A stretch of 64,000 bases of DNA, taken from assembly GCF_025685605.1 (NCBI RefSeq), contig NZ_JAGTUT010000001.1, forward strand, positions 1,116,001-1,180,000, read 5' to 3'. Origin of the DNA: Granulicella arctica (GTDB taxonomy: Bacteria; Acidobacteriota; Terriglobia; Terriglobales; Acidobacteriaceae). The notes under the pieces were generated by a model. That model did no database searches. It saw only the letters and a program-made list of their open reading frames with translations, and had not been told where the DNA came from. The position numbers were made by a program, and so were the translations under genes. This document shows, one piece after another, positions 16,619 to 26,011 of this stretch (position 1 is the stretch's first letter; each line of letters opens with the position of its first letter).

Positions 16619-17065
16619 ATGGCTCATAAACCTGAATTCATCCTTGCCGGTGTGCTCATGAAGCAGCAGCTATCGGGTAAAGACACGAGCGGCACGTTTT
16701 CGCTGTTTGAGAACCGGAGCGGTGGACAATCAAAGACCCCGATTCATGTGCATGCAAACGACGACGAGACGCTCTTCATCATGGAGGGCGAGATGAAAGC
16801 CCTGATCGCCGGGGAGGAGCAGACCATCAAGGCGGGAGAGTCGGTCTTTCTGCCTCGAGGCATCCCACATCAGCTTATGAATACAAGCGGTCTGCCAGCG
16901 CATTACATGCTGCTTTGCACGCCAAGCGGTTTTGAAGGTTTTCTTGCAGAGGGTGGCCGTCTAAGGGTTGAAAACGAAGAAGTTGGTCCACCCTGGCCGG
17001 AGGACATCGATAGATTGAAGGCCGCAGCTCCGAAGTTCGGAATTACGTTGCTTTCCGGCTGGTAG
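16619..17065 (+). CDS. Cupin domain protein, quercetinase-like
   Basis: A 148-residue cupin with motif 1 PIHVHANDDETLFIMEGEMK and motif 2 KAGESVFLPRGIPHQL, metal ligands intact. The pattern (short N-terminus, GTFSLFENRSGG, central motif, TPSGFEGFLAE) is typical of small cupins annotated as quercetin 2,3-dioxygenase-like, but true substrate assignment needs experiment. AGGAGG stands eight bases before the ATG. The gene is 44 bases ahead of the dehalogenase-like hydrolase and probably shares its transcript. Confidence 0.82.
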   Translation: MAHKPEFILAGVLMKQQLSGKDTSGTFSLFENRSGGQSKTPIHVHANDDETLFIMEGEMKALIAGEEQTIKAGESVFLPRGIPHQLMNTSGLPAHYMLLCTPSGFEGFLAEGGRLRVENEEVGPPWPEDIDRLKAAAPKFGITLLSGW

Positions 17066-17109
17066 ACGCTTGTTGAACGAAGTCTCACTAACTCTGCAGG
17101 GAGGTTGTG

Positions 17110-18192
17110 ATGAATCGACGTGCGTTTACTTCCCACGGGGTCGGGGCAGCATTAGCCGCTCTGATCCCGTCTTCAGCAAGTGCGCAGTCAAGACCTGCCC
17201 CTAGCCCATCCGATCTAGCCCAGGAACTGCCGAGTGCCCTCCCGGTGCCCGCAGCTTTTGCCGCTTTGCGCGAGCTTCCTGACCCGCCGTCAGAAGCTGT
17301 GTCGCAGAAGCTCTTGCCTGGCTTCAAATCCCATCGTATCCAAACGTCGGGTGCGGAGATCAATGTTCTCACCAAGGGTAGTGGGCGTCCACTGCTCCTA
17401 ATCCACGGACATCCGGAGACCCATCTGACTTGGCACAAGATAGCACCAGCCTTGGCCGAAGAATACACCGTCGTCATTCCGGATCTTCGAGGCTATGGTG
17501 ATTCCAGCAAACCAGGGTATAGCCCTGATCACATCAATTACTCGTTCCGCGCCATGGCTCTGGATCAAGTGGAGGTTATGAAGCAATTGGGGCATCAGCG
17601 CTTCATGGTGGCGGGACATGATCGCGGCGGCCGTGTTGCCCATCGGCTTTGCCTGGACCATTCTGAGGTAGTCGACAAGGTGGCAGTTCTTGACGTAGCA
17701 CCGACTCTAACCATGTATCAACAGACGAGCAAGGAATTTGCCACGAAGTACGTATGGTGGTTTTTACAGATTCAGCCTTCGCCTATGCCCGAACACTTGA
17801 TTGGTCTCGATTCCGTCTTCTACCTTCGGGATCATCTTGCGATGCAAGGCAAGACGCCGGGAGCGATCTCTCCCGAGGTCATGGCGGAATACATCCGCTG
17901 CTACTGCTGCGTCGGCACAATACGCGCCGTCTGCGAAGACTATCGTGCTGCCGCCGGCATCGACCTCGAGCATGATCGCGACGATGACAGCCGAAACAAT
18001 TACATTCAAGCTCCTCTGCTTGCCCTCTGGGGCGCCAAGGGAACTGTGGGTCACTTGTGGGATGTTCTTGCCACATGGAGAGCCAAGAGCAACAACGTAG
18101 TGTCTGGGAAACCACTTCCGTGCGGTCATTTGTTGCCGGAAGAAGATGCCGACGGCGTGTTAGCGGAGTTTCGGGCATTCTTCCGTGCATGA
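17110..18192 (+). CDS. Exported haloacid-dehalogenase-like alpha/beta hydrolase
   Basis: A 360-residue protein. The N-terminus (NRRAF, then a hydrophobic GAALAALI and SSASAQS) resembles a twin-arginine signal. The mature part matches the fluoroacetate dehalogenase group: oxyanion HGHPETHLTW, nucleophile elbow GHDRGGRVAHR with Asp instead of Ser and the two Arg that hold the carboxylate, the cap segment WWFLQIQPSPMPEHLI, WGAKGTVG and the catalytic His in GHLLPEED. The His that precedes the fluoride-contacting Trp in true fluoroacetate dehalogenases is Val here, so another haloacid or an epoxide may be the substrate. GTG at 17,107 is too close to GGGAGG, so ATG 17,110 is used. Its stop overlaps the next ATG. 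Confidence 0.8.
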   Translation: MNRRAFTSHGVGAALAALIPSSASAQSRPAPSPSDLAQELPSALPVPAAFAALRELPDPPSEAVSQKLLPGFKSHRIQTSGAEINVLTKGSGRPLLLIHGHPETHLTWHKIAPALAEEYTVVIPDLRGYGDSSKPGYSPDHINYSFRAMALDQVEVMKQLGHQRFMVAGHDRGGRVAHRLCLDHSEVVDKVAVLDVAPTLTMYQQTSKEFATKYVWWFLQIQPSPMPEHLIGLDSVFYLRDHLAMQGKTPGAISPEVMAEYIRCYCCVGTIRAVCEDYRAAAGIDLEHDRDDDSRNNYIQAPLLALWGAKGTVGHLWDVLATWRAKSNNVVSGKPLPCGHLLPEEDADGVLAEFRAFFRA

Positions 18193-18767
18193 GGCGACTC
18201 ATAAGGTATTTGCTAGCCATCTGCGTAGATTCTTCGGCTGCTCACGCCGCAGCACAGCGGACGGCCTCTCCCAATGGCGGGACAAGCCCTAGCGCCTGGT
18301 TCAGCTACTTCGGAGATCAACCGGTTTCAGACCACTGGGCGGTGCATTTGGAGGGTTCCTATCGCAGGACTCTGGATTTATCCCAATTCGAACAGGTTGA
18401 ATTACGTCCTGGCCTTTCTCTTAGCGAAAGCGACGCGAATTAAAGCTTCCTGGCGTATACATTTATCGATTCCCACACCACGAGCGGCGGGACCTTCGCT
18501 ACCGCTCCTGCTGTTGTCCGGCAGATTGAGAACCGACTGTTCGAACAGCACCAAATCACAATGAAGCTCTCGCACCGCAGTGGATCGGTTCCTGCGATAG
18601 TCCAGCGTTTTCGCTTGGAGCAGCGATGGAAAGAGACAGCGCAAGCTGTGCAGAGATACGGCCCCATCGAATTCAGTGAGCGCGCGCGTTATCGTCTCAC
18701 AACAAAGCTACCGCTTAGCAATTCGACAACCTCCACGCATTAGAACGAGGTTTACACCGACGCCAGC
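18189..18767 (+). pseudogene. DUF2490-type outer-membrane protein relic
   Basis: The ATG overlaps the stop of the hydrolase gene (ATGA), followed by a signal-like MRRLIRYLLAI segment, AHAAAQ and WFSYFGDQPVSDHWAVHLEG, the start of a DUF2490 beta-barrel. The frame stops at 18,441. A second frame from about 18,450 continues the family with FLAYTFIDS, IENRLFEQH, IVQRFRLEQRWKE and ERARYRL, then stops at 18,741. The next frame change leads into the chimeric gene, which still carries the last strands. At least two frameshifts are needed to read through, so the gene is dead. Confidence 0.7.
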
Positions 18768-19427
18768 GTGAAGAAGACTCACTTCAATGCTGACGTCACC
18801 TATGGCGCTCTAGGTTCGCGACTGAGCGACTATTGGGCAATCGAAGTCGGTTATCAGTTCCGCTACGCGTCTAACATTGTCATGCTCGCGGCCTATGCGA
18901 CCATCGGCAACTGGAATCGGGCGATGCGACATTTCCCTCCTATCGTTACCTTCATTGTGGGCGTCGCTTTCGCCAAGTTTGTCATCTCTCGTAAAAGTAG
19001 AATCAAATTCATGCCGAGGCTCTGCTGCCAGGTCTTAGAACTCTCAGCGCTCGTGACCCTGACAGCTTTCGCTTCCCGCTTACCAAACGTTCTCGTCGTG
19101 CCATTCATCTCCTGTATGGCTGGCCTTCAGGTTGGCACCTTCGACTCCGTGACGGGGTGGAAATTCAATAGTGCGATGACCACGGGGAATATCAAGAGCA
19201 TGACGACAGGGTTCGTGCGCTGGTTCCAGGGTGAGGATGTGGACCGAAGCAAGGGACAAGCCTTGGTTTCTGCATGTGCATGTGCCTCCTTCTTCGTAGG
19301 AGCGCTTTTCGGAGCCTACTGCACGAGAAGGTTCAGGACCTACGCCTTGGCACCCTGTGTCCTGCTGGTCTTGATGGGATCACTGCTGACTTGGACACAG
19401 CACTCCACGATTGGCGACGACGCCTAG
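18768..19427 (+). CDS. Chimeric ORF: DUF2490 C-terminus fused to truncated DUF1275 membrane protein
   Basis: The first 35 residues (HFNADVTYGALGSRL, YWAIEVGYQFRY) are the last two strands of a DUF2490 barrel. From about residue 36 (NIVMLAAYATIGNW) the protein is a DUF1275/YoaK-type membrane protein that lacks its first helix and the MTGN loop of the first repeat; the second repeat is complete, with SAMTTGNIKSM and membrane helices to the end. The switch falls at about 18,872, inside the codons for TGN-IVML, so a deletion joined two genes. GTG is the only start and no ribosome site is visible. It is probably not functional. Confidence 0.65.
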   Translation: MKKTHFNADVTYGALGSRLSDYWAIEVGYQFRYASNIVMLAAYATIGNWNRAMRHFPPIVTFIVGVAFAKFVISRKSRIKFMPRLCCQVLELSALVTLTAFASRLPNVLVVPFISCMAGLQVGTFDSVTGWKFNSAMTTGNIKSMTTGFVRWFQGEDVDRSKGQALVSACACASFFVGALFGAYCTRRFRTYALAPCVLLVLMGSLLTWTQHSTIGDDA

Positions 19428-19515
19428 TCCACCTTTCCGATGGAACGTGCAAGGAGTCGGGCATTTAGACAAGACGACTCCCTGTCGACCAAGGCAGAGT
19501 GAATTATCACACCTT

Positions 19516-19537
19516 GTCTTCAGCGCGCGCTGAAGAC
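19516..19537. promoter_or_regulatory. 22-bp perfect palindrome before fumC
   Basis: The arms GTCTTCAGCGC and GCGCTGAAGAC are exact reverse complements with no spacer. It ends 47 bases before the fumC start codon, a typical operator position. No T-run follows, so it is less likely to be a terminator. The binding protein is unknown. Confidence 0.55.
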
Positions 19538-19584
19538 GTTACTCAGTGGCCTAGAGTGCTAAGAAGGAAGAGGAGTTCAGCGAC

Positions 19585-21057
19585 ATGGCAAACGTTGAAG
19601 ATACACAGCTTAAAAATGGTACCTTCAAGCCCGGAACGCTTTTGGAGGACGGACGCTGGCGGATCGAGTTCGACTCCACGGGGCAGGTGAAGGTTCCAGC
19701 GGACCGCCTGTGGGGAGCACAGACGCAACGCTCTTTGATCCACTTTTCCATCGGAAATGACCACATGCCGGTTGAGGTGTATCACGCCTATGGCTATGTG
19801 AAGAAAGCTGCAGCCATTGTGAACGAGCGACTTGGCAGGCTCCCGAAGGAAAAAGCCGACCTCATCGTCAAGAGCGCTAGCGAAGTAATCGCCGGCAAGC
19901 TCGACGAAAACTTCCCGCTCTTCGTTTGGCAAACCGGCAGCGGCACTCAAAGCAACATGAACGTGAACGAGGTGATTTCCAACCGCTCCATTCAGATGGT
20001 GAACGGGACTCTCGGGGCTCAGGAACCCGTGCACCCAAACGACCATGTGAATATGTCGCAAAGTTCCAACGACACGTTTCCGACAGCCATGCACATCGCG
20101 GCGGTTATGGAGATCAAGGACACACTCCTTCCCAAAGCAACCGCGCTGTTGACGGCTATTGAGAACAAGGCGAATCAATGGCAGCACATCGTAAAGATTG
20201 GGCGGACACATTTGGAGGATGCGACTCCTCTGACGGTGGGGCAGGAATGGTCGGGATACGCTGTCCAAATCCGATACGCTCTCCGTCGCGTCGAAGCTTC
20301 GCTGGCGGGACTCTACCAACTTGCGGCCGGTGGGACCGCTGTGGGCACCGGTATCAATGCGCCGGAACGCTTCGGCGAAGAGATCGCAAAAGAGATTTCA
20401 GAATTGACAGGGCATCCGTTCATCACCGCGCCCAATAAGTTCGAAGCGCAAGGCTCGCTCGACGGCATCGTAGCCGCCCATGCTGCCCTTCGCGGTCTTG
20501 CCGTCTCGCTGATGAAGATAGCAAATGATATTCGCTGGCTGGCTTCAGGGCCCCGCTGTGGCATTGCGGAGTTGAACCTGCCGGCGAATGAGCCAGGTTC
20601 GTCGATCATGCCCGGTAAAGTAAACCCCACCCAGTGTGAAGCCATCGTGATGATTTGCATTCAGGTCATCGGAGACGATACCGCAGTTGCTTTTGCCGGC
20701 TCACAAGGGAACTTCGAGCTGAACGCAATGCGCCCCATTATCATCAACAACTTTCTGCATTCTGCAAGGATTCTTGCGGACGGATGCGAGAAGTTTCGGA
20801 TCTTCTCCATCGAGGGAACCGAAGTGAACGAAAAGAGGGTTGCTGGGTATGTACAGAGCTCGCTCATGCTGGTGACCGCTCTTAGTCCGGTGATCGGATA
20901 TGACAATGCCTCCAAGATCGCGCACACGGCCCAAGATGATGGGTCTACCTTGCGAGAGGCCGCAATCAAGACTGGGCTGATCGACGCCAAAAAGTTCGAT
21001 GAGGTCGTGAATCCCCAAAAAATGGTCGGAGACACGACCCTGAATTTTGACGCTTAA
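19585..21057 (+). CDS. fumC: Class II fumarate hydratase
   Basis: A 490-residue fumarase that interconverts fumarate and malate in the cytoplasm. Landmarks: GRTHLEDATPLTVGQEW with the active-site His, MSQSSNDTFPTAMH, QGSLDGIVAAHAALRG and the superfamily signature GSSIMPGKVNPTQCE. The N-terminal extension of about 20 residues over usual length is of no clear function. AGGAAGAGGAG precedes the ATG, and a 22-bp palindrome lies just upstream. It opens the C4-acid module: porin, malic enzyme and, beyond, poxB, a second malic enzyme and an organic-acid carrier. Fumarase feeding malate to those enzymes is the natural reading. Confidence 0.96.
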   Translation: MANVEDTQLKNGTFKPGTLLEDGRWRIEFDSTGQVKVPADRLWGAQTQRSLIHFSIGNDHMPVEVYHAYGYVKKAAAIVNERLGRLPKEKADLIVKSASEVIAGKLDENFPLFVWQTGSGTQSNMNVNEVISNRSIQMVNGTLGAQEPVHPNDHVNMSQSSNDTFPTAMHIAAVMEIKDTLLPKATALLTAIENKANQWQHIVKIGRTHLEDATPLTVGQEWSGYAVQIRYALRRVEASLAGLYQLAAGGTAVGTGINAPERFGEEIAKEISELTGHPFITAPNKFEAQGSLDGIVAAHAALRGLAVSLMKIANDIRWLASGPRCGIAELNLPANEPGSSIMPGKVNPTQCEAIVMICIQVIGDDTAVAFAGSQGNFELNAMRPIIINNFLHSARILADGCEKFRIFSIEGTEVNEKRVAGYVQSSLMLVTALSPVIGYDNASKIAHTAQDDGSTLREAAIKTGLIDAKKFDEVVNPQKMVGDTTLNFDA

Positions 21058-21099
21058 ACGGGGTAACGATAGCAAAACTCACGGAAAGAGCGTACCGGG

Positions 21100-22419
21100 T
21101 TGAAAACCAACCAAGTAAAGTCCGCCGAACGCCGCTCGACACTGATCGTCGTCTTCGTCTTGCTCTCTTTTAGCTGTGTGTGTCGCAGCCAGACGCAGAA
21201 CGACGGCTTGAGTGGAGCAGACGCACATGAAGATGCCGGTTCCTCCCACGAACATCTATTCGGAGATTGGCGAGGAAAGCGGACGGAACTGGAGAACAAA
21301 GGAGTGAGTTGTGATTTGCAATATATTGCGGATCACCTCTGGAACGTACGATCCGCTCAGAAGACACGCCTCGCCGATTGGAACCGTGTGCGAGGCACGG
21401 TCAACATCGACCTCGGAACTCTCGCCGGTGCGCGCGGCCTCTACTTCCACATCACCGGACTCTGGCAGGGCGGAGGCATTCTTGGTGCTTACCTCGGTGC
21501 GATCGCAAGTCCGAGCGGAATGTCGAGCGCCAACACGTTTCGACTTGACTCGTATTGGCTTGAGCGACGGTTTCTCCATGAGTCGCTGGTGGTGCGACTA
21601 GGCCAATTCGCTGGACAGGACTTCTATGGGGCCCAACATGATGCGACCAGCTTCATTGTCGAGCCGCTCGATTATGCCATGGGCAATCTCAGTGTGAACT
21701 ACGAGAGCTTTGATCCACCCTCGACACCTGCTGCTGAAGTTCGTGTAATTCCGCGTGAGCACTTCTATGTGAAGTCAATGGTCTTTGCAGCGGATCGAGT
21801 GCCGTATGCGCACAACCCAACCGGGTTTGTGCCTCAATTCCGTGGTGCGGCGATGACAGCTTCCGAGATCGGATGGACGCCGGGCCAGTCTGCACGTGAT
21901 GTTCGGGCTTTCGATACGGTTCGATCGCGAACGGGCTACTCTGGGCTGTATCAGTTCGGCGGCACGTACAACCCTGGGAAGTTTACCTCAACGTCAAGTT
22001 CCACGCCTGTAAGCGGGAATTACCTGATCTACGGGATGGCGAGCCAGGCTCTTTGGCGGACAGCGGAGCGCTCCAGCACCGGCGTGGACATCACCGCCTC
22101 AGTGAACTGGTCCCCAGCAGATCGGAGCCGCCGTAATCAGGAGACTACCGCGGGACTCCGCTACAACGAGCTTTTGCCCATCCATTGGCACAACACCTTG
22201 AGTTTGGGTTACGTGCGGAGCGGTGTGAACTATCTCGGCAATGCTAGCAACGTAGCGATTATCCAAAGGCGCGACGCAGAGCATGTCCTCGAACTGAACG
22301 CGTTATTCAAGCCCACCGGTTGGTTGTTGCTCCAGCCGGTGGTGCAGCATTTCTTCAACGTCGGCGGGAAGACGGGTGACGCTACTGTTGTCGGCTTCCG
22401 CTCGAAGGTGGAGTTCTGA
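21100..22419 (+). CDS. OprB-type carbohydrate/organic-acid porin
   Basis: A 439-residue outer-membrane protein with a signal peptide (hydrophobic STLIVVFVLLSFSCVC), the OprB start HLFGDWRGKRTELENKGV and many alternating-residue strands, ending in a C-terminal Phe (SKVEF), the usual barrel end. Strand GLYFHITGLWQGGG and LVVRLGQFAGQDFYG are characteristic. OprB proteins let sugars or other polar solutes pass. The start is TTG 21,100, GGAAAGAG ten bases before. It lies between fumC and a malic enzyme, 42 and 55 bases from them, so a role in uptake of C4 acids or their precursors is likely, by inference. Confidence 0.88.
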   Translation: MKTNQVKSAERRSTLIVVFVLLSFSCVCRSQTQNDGLSGADAHEDAGSSHEHLFGDWRGKRTELENKGVSCDLQYIADHLWNVRSAQKTRLADWNRVRGTVNIDLGTLAGARGLYFHITGLWQGGGILGAYLGAIASPSGMSSANTFRLDSYWLERRFLHESLVVRLGQFAGQDFYGAQHDATSFIVEPLDYAMGNLSVNYESFDPPSTPAAEVRVIPREHFYVKSMVFAADRVPYAHNPTGFVPQFRGAAMTASEIGWTPGQSARDVRAFDTVRSRTGYSGLYQFGGTYNPGKFTSTSSSTPVSGNYLIYGMASQALWRTAERSSTGVDITASVNWSPADRSRRNQETTAGLRYNELLPIHWHNTLSLGYVRSGVNYLGNASNVAIIQRRDAEHVLELNALFKPTGWLLLQPVVQHFFNVGGKTGDATVVGFRSKVEF

Positions 22420-22474
22420 TGATCAGAGCCCCCAGACAATGACAACGTTCTCATCGATTCGTGAGGAGACAGAT

Positions 22475-24100
22475 ATGGAAACGAACCTGACCGGCTTTGC
22501 TTTGTTGGAAGATCCCAAACATAACCGTGGTACCGCATTCAGTCGAGAAAAGCGGCAGGAGAAGCATCTTATTGGACTCCTCCCACCCACCGTGGAAACA
22601 CTTGAGAATCAGGTCAAGCGTTGCCTCTTCCAGCTCAGCAAGAAAAACAATGATCTAGAGCAATACATCTACCTCGCACAACTGGCAGACGATAATCAAA
22701 CGCTCTTCTACGCTGTGCTCGCGACTGATCCGGAACGCTTTTTGAAGATCGTCTACGATCCAACCGTCGGAACCGCTTGCCTCGAGTTTGGTCACATTTA
22801 CCGCAAGCCGAAAGGAATGTATGTCTCCATTGAGCAGAAGGGGAAGCTCAGAGAGGTTTTGAAGAATTGGCCGGTCGAGGATGTGAGGGTGATCTGTGTG
22901 TCGACAGGCGGCCGCATCCTCGGCCTGGGCGACCTGGGAACCAACGGCATGGGCATCCCCATAGGAAAGCTGCAACTGTACACTGCATGCGCTGCAGTGC
23001 AGCCGGATGTGCTGCTGCCGGTTCTTCTCGATTGTGGGACCGACAACGAGAAGTTGCTATACGACCCGCTATATCTGGGCCTGAAGCAAAAGCGCCCGAG
23101 CACGGACGAATTGGACGCATTCGTGCAAGAGTTCGTCGATGCCGTGCAAGATCGCTTTCCGAAATGCTGTATCCACTTCGAAGATTGGAAAGGCACGGAC
23201 GCGATCCGCTTGCTTGCGCGTTACGTCAACCAGATTAGCTGCTACAACGACGACATCCAAGGTACTGGCAGTGTGACCGTGGCGGGCCTATATAACGCCA
23301 TGAAAATCTCCAATAGCAGTCTAAAAGACCAGCGCGTGTTGTTCTTAGGAGCCGGCTCAGCGGGGATCGGCATCGCGAATATGATCACGTCCGCGATGAA
23401 GTTGGAGGGACTGAGTGAGAAGGATGCAAGGGCACGAATCTCGCTCTTCGATGTGAACGGTCTCTTGGAGCCATCCCGGAAGGACCTTTCTCCCGATCAG
23501 CAGCCTTACGCTCACACGGCCAAATCCGCGAAGGACTTGGTCGCTGCCATCAATGAACTCAAGCCTACGATCCTGATTGGGGTCAGCACCGTCGGTGGCA
23601 CGTTTACCAAACAGGTGATCGAAGCTATGTCGAAGCTCAACGACCGTCCTGTGATCTTTGCACTCTCCAACCCCACGGAGCACGCGGAGTGCACAGCTGA
23701 AGAGGCGTACAAGTTCTCAAAGGGCAACGCGATCTTCGCGGCGGGGGTGCAGTTCGATCGTGTCACGATCGACGGCAAAAGTTACGAGCCTAGCCAGGCG
23801 AACAACTTCTACATCTTCCCAGCGGTGGGCATGGCGATTGTCGCCACCGAGGCAAAGCACGTCCCCGATGAGATCTTCATCACTGCCGCCCGGGCAACCG
23901 CTGATCAGGTCACCGACGAACAACTCGCAAAAGGAATGCTCTTTCCACCGCAGGCGGATGTGCAGAAGGCTTCGCATGTCACCGCGGTGATGTCCGCCGA
24001 ACGCATCTTCGAACTTAACCTTGCGCGAGTTGAAAAGCCGAAATCGATTGATAAGTTGATCACATCGCTCGAATACAAACCAATCTACGAGACTAGCTAA
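22475..24100 (+). CDS. NAD-type malic enzyme (divergent clade)
   Basis: A 541-residue oxidative malate decarboxylase giving pyruvate, CO2 and NAD(P)H. Landmarks: GTAFSREKR, YDPTVGTACLEFGHIYRKP, ILGLGDLGTNGMGIPIGK, FEDWKGTDAIRLL, YNDDIQGTGSV (metal-ligand Asp) and the Rossmann GAGSAGIGIANM. The usual TDGER before ILGLGD is STGGR, though the substrate Arg is kept. Start 22,475 has GAGGAG upstream; the earlier ATG at 22,439 lacks a site and a longer ORF overlaps the porin. It ends just before an 11-bp hairpin. The last 65 bases of a close relative survive as a relic at 31,088-31,152. Confidence 0.93.
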   Translation: METNLTGFALLEDPKHNRGTAFSREKRQEKHLIGLLPPTVETLENQVKRCLFQLSKKNNDLEQYIYLAQLADDNQTLFYAVLATDPERFLKIVYDPTVGTACLEFGHIYRKPKGMYVSIEQKGKLREVLKNWPVEDVRVICVSTGGRILGLGDLGTNGMGIPIGKLQLYTACAAVQPDVLLPVLLDCGTDNEKLLYDPLYLGLKQKRPSTDELDAFVQEFVDAVQDRFPKCCIHFEDWKGTDAIRLLARYVNQISCYNDDIQGTGSVTVAGLYNAMKISNSSLKDQRVLFLGAGSAGIGIANMITSAMKLEGLSEKDARARISLFDVNGLLEPSRKDLSPDQQPYAHTAKSAKDLVAAINELKPTILIGVSTVGGTFTKQVIEAMSKLNDRPVIFALSNPTEHAECTAEEAYKFSKGNAIFAAGVQFDRVTIDGKSYEPSQANNFYIFPAVGMAIVATEAKHVPDEIFITAARATADQVTDEQLAKGMLFPPQADVQKASHVTAVMSAERIFELNLARVEKPKSIDKLITSLEYKPIYETS

Positions 24101-24132
24101 AACACAGGGAGCCCTGAACGACTCCCTGTGTT
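24101..24132 (+). terminator. Hairpin terminator after malic enzyme
   Basis: Perfect 11-bp stem AACACAGGGAG/CTCCCTGTGTT with a 10-nt loop begins directly after the stop codon and ends 40 bases before the convergent poxB stop. The T-tract is poor on both strands. Confidence 0.6.
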
Positions 24133-24172
24133 ATTCATGCCTTTATTTGCAGCGGGAGAAAGACAAACAGAC

Positions 24173-25900
24173 CTAACCGCGAATGAGATTGGTTTTGGCA
24201 AGGTCGATGACCTCATCTCCGCGTCCGTCCAGCACCGCACGAACCATATAGAGACTGAATCCGAGAGCCTGCTCCGCAGTGATCGTGGGCGGCATCGACA
24301 GCTCTTGCCGATTGACGATCACTTCGACAAGCGCGGGACCCTCATGTTCGAAGGCGTGTAAGAGAGCGGAGCGCAGGTCCTCCGGCTTCTCGACACGCAC
24401 ACCGAAGACGCCTGCAGACTCAGCCAATTTGGCAAAGTTCGGATTGACGAGCTCAGTGCCATAGTCAATCAGGCCAGCGGCTTTCATCTCCAACTCCACA
24501 AAACCAAGCGAACTATTATTGAACACAACGAGCTTCACGGGGAGCCTGAGCTGGCGGAGTGTCAACACTTCTCCCAGCAACATAGCCAGGCCACCGTCAC
24601 CGGAGAGACTAATAATCTGCCTGCCTGGATGGGAGGCTTGCGCACCAATGGCCTGCGGCAAAGCATTTGCCATAGAGCCATGGATGAAGGAACCGAACAA
24701 GCGGCGCTTGCCGTTCATACGAAGATAGCGTGCGGCCCAGATGGTGGGTGTGCCTACGTCACAGGTGAAGACTGCATCGTCGGCAGCGAGTTCATCGATA
24801 CTCTTAGCGACGTACTGCGGGTGTATTGGCGTACGGCCAGGCTCCCCTGTTGCGAGATCATCGAGTCCCTTTCTAGCTCCCTTGTAAAGCTCGAGGCAAA
24901 TATCCAGAAAAGAGCGGTCCTTCTTCTCCTGCAGTATCGGCGTAAGCGCGTCCAGCGTGTCCTTCACACTGCCGACCAAGCCAAGATCGACTGGGGTGCG
25001 TCGTCCGATCTGCTCACCGCGCAAGTCAACCTGCAAGATCTTCGCCCTTTTAGGAAAGAACTGTTGGTAGGGAAAGTCGGTACCAAGCATAAGCAGTGCA
25101 TCGCAATTCATCATCGCGTGGTAACCGGACGAGAAACCGAGCAGGCCCGTCATCCCCACGTCATAAGGATTGTCGTATTCGATGAATTCCTTACCGCGTA
25201 AGGCATGCACGATGGGAGCTTTGAGTTTAGCGGCAAGCGTAACTAATTCGTCATGCGCCCCTTCACATCCAGCGCCCCCAAGAATCGTAATTCTTTGAGC
25301 GCCGTTGAGTATCTCTGCCGCCTGGTTCAGTTCCTTACCCGATGGCCGGCTTACTGACGCAGAATCATGGATGCCAAGAGCAAGCGCTGGCGAGGAACAC
25401 TCACGTGCCAGAACGTCTCCAGGGATCACGACGACAGCCACTCCCCGTTTTGCGATTGCGGTACGCATGGCTATCCCCAGCACGCGCGGCATCTGGTCTG
25501 CCTGTGACACCAGTTCGCAATAGTAGCTACAATCTCTGAACAGATGTTCAGGGTGAGTCTCCTGAAAGTACCCGCTGCCAATCTCCTGGCTTGGGATTTG
25601 AGCCGCGATTGCCAGAACAGGAACACGGCTGCGATGACAATCATATAGGCCGTTGATGAGGTGCATGTTGCCAGGGCCGCAGCTTCCTGCACAGACCGCG
25701 ATCTCCCCGGTAAGGTGAGCTTCCGCACCTGCGGCGAAAGCCCCTGCCTCCTCATTGCGCACGTGGAGCCATTCGATCTCTTTATGCTGCCGAATGGCAT
25801 TCGTAAATCCATTGAGTGAGTCGCCCACCACGCCATAGACACGGGTTACGCCAGCCTGCACCAGTGTTTCGACAAATACCTCAGCTACTTTCTTCGCCAT
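24173..25900 (-). CDS. poxB: Pyruvate:ubiquinone oxidoreductase (pyruvate oxidase)
   Basis: A 575-residue thiamine-diphosphate flavoenzyme that turns pyruvate into acetate and CO2 and passes electrons to quinone at the membrane. Seen: the activating Glu in [14 protein letters not shown] (residues 50-51), [19 protein letters not shown], the FAD-binding middle, and the ThDP motif [11 protein letters not shown] ending in [10 protein letters not shown]. The C-terminus [20 protein letters not shown] and AKTNLIRG closely follows Escherichia coli PoxB including the lipid-activation tail. Start 25,900 has GAGGTG five bases before. It converges on the malic enzyme and lies downstream of a second malic enzyme in the same direction (111 bases), so pyruvate made by those enzymes is its likely substrate. 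Confidence 0.95.
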   Translation of the reverse strand: MAKKVAEVFVETLVQAGVTRVYGVVGDSLNGFTNAIRQHKEIEWLHVRNEEAGAFAAGAEAHLTGEIAVCAGSCGPGNMHLINGLYDCHRSRVPVLAIAAQIPSQEIGSGYFQETHPEHLFRDCSYYCELVSQADQMPRVLGIAMRTAIAKRGVAVVVIPGDVLARECSSPALALGIHDSASVSRPSGKELNQAAEILNGAQRITILGGAGCEGAHDELVTLAAKLKAPIVHALRGKEFIEYDNPYDVGMTGLLGFSSGYHAMMNCDALLMLGTDFPYQQFFPKRAKILQVDLRGEQIGRRTPVDLGLVGSVKDTLDALTPILQEKKDRSFLDICLELYKGARKGLDDLATGEPGRTPIHPQYVAKSIDELAADDAVFTCDVGTPTIWAARYLRMNGKRRLFGSFIHGSMANALPQAIGAQASHPGRQIISLSGDGGLAMLLGEVLTLRQLRLPVKLVVFNNSSLGFVELEMKAAGLIDYGTELVNPNFAKLAESAGVFGVRVEKPEDLRSALLHAFEHEGPALVEVIVNRQELSMPPTITAEQALGFSLYMVRAVLDGRGDEVIDLAKTNLIRG

Positions 25901-26011
25901 CCGTACACCTCGAGGAGAGACCTTCCCTGTCATTCATCTTCCGTGCAAGTGAACTAGTGCTCGTGGTAAATGTTCCTAGAGCATAGAGCCGCATGGAGAC
26001 GAATCGATGAA

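Noticed and set aside
24629..25201. 190-codon plus-strand ORF
   Set aside because: Antisense shadow of poxB.
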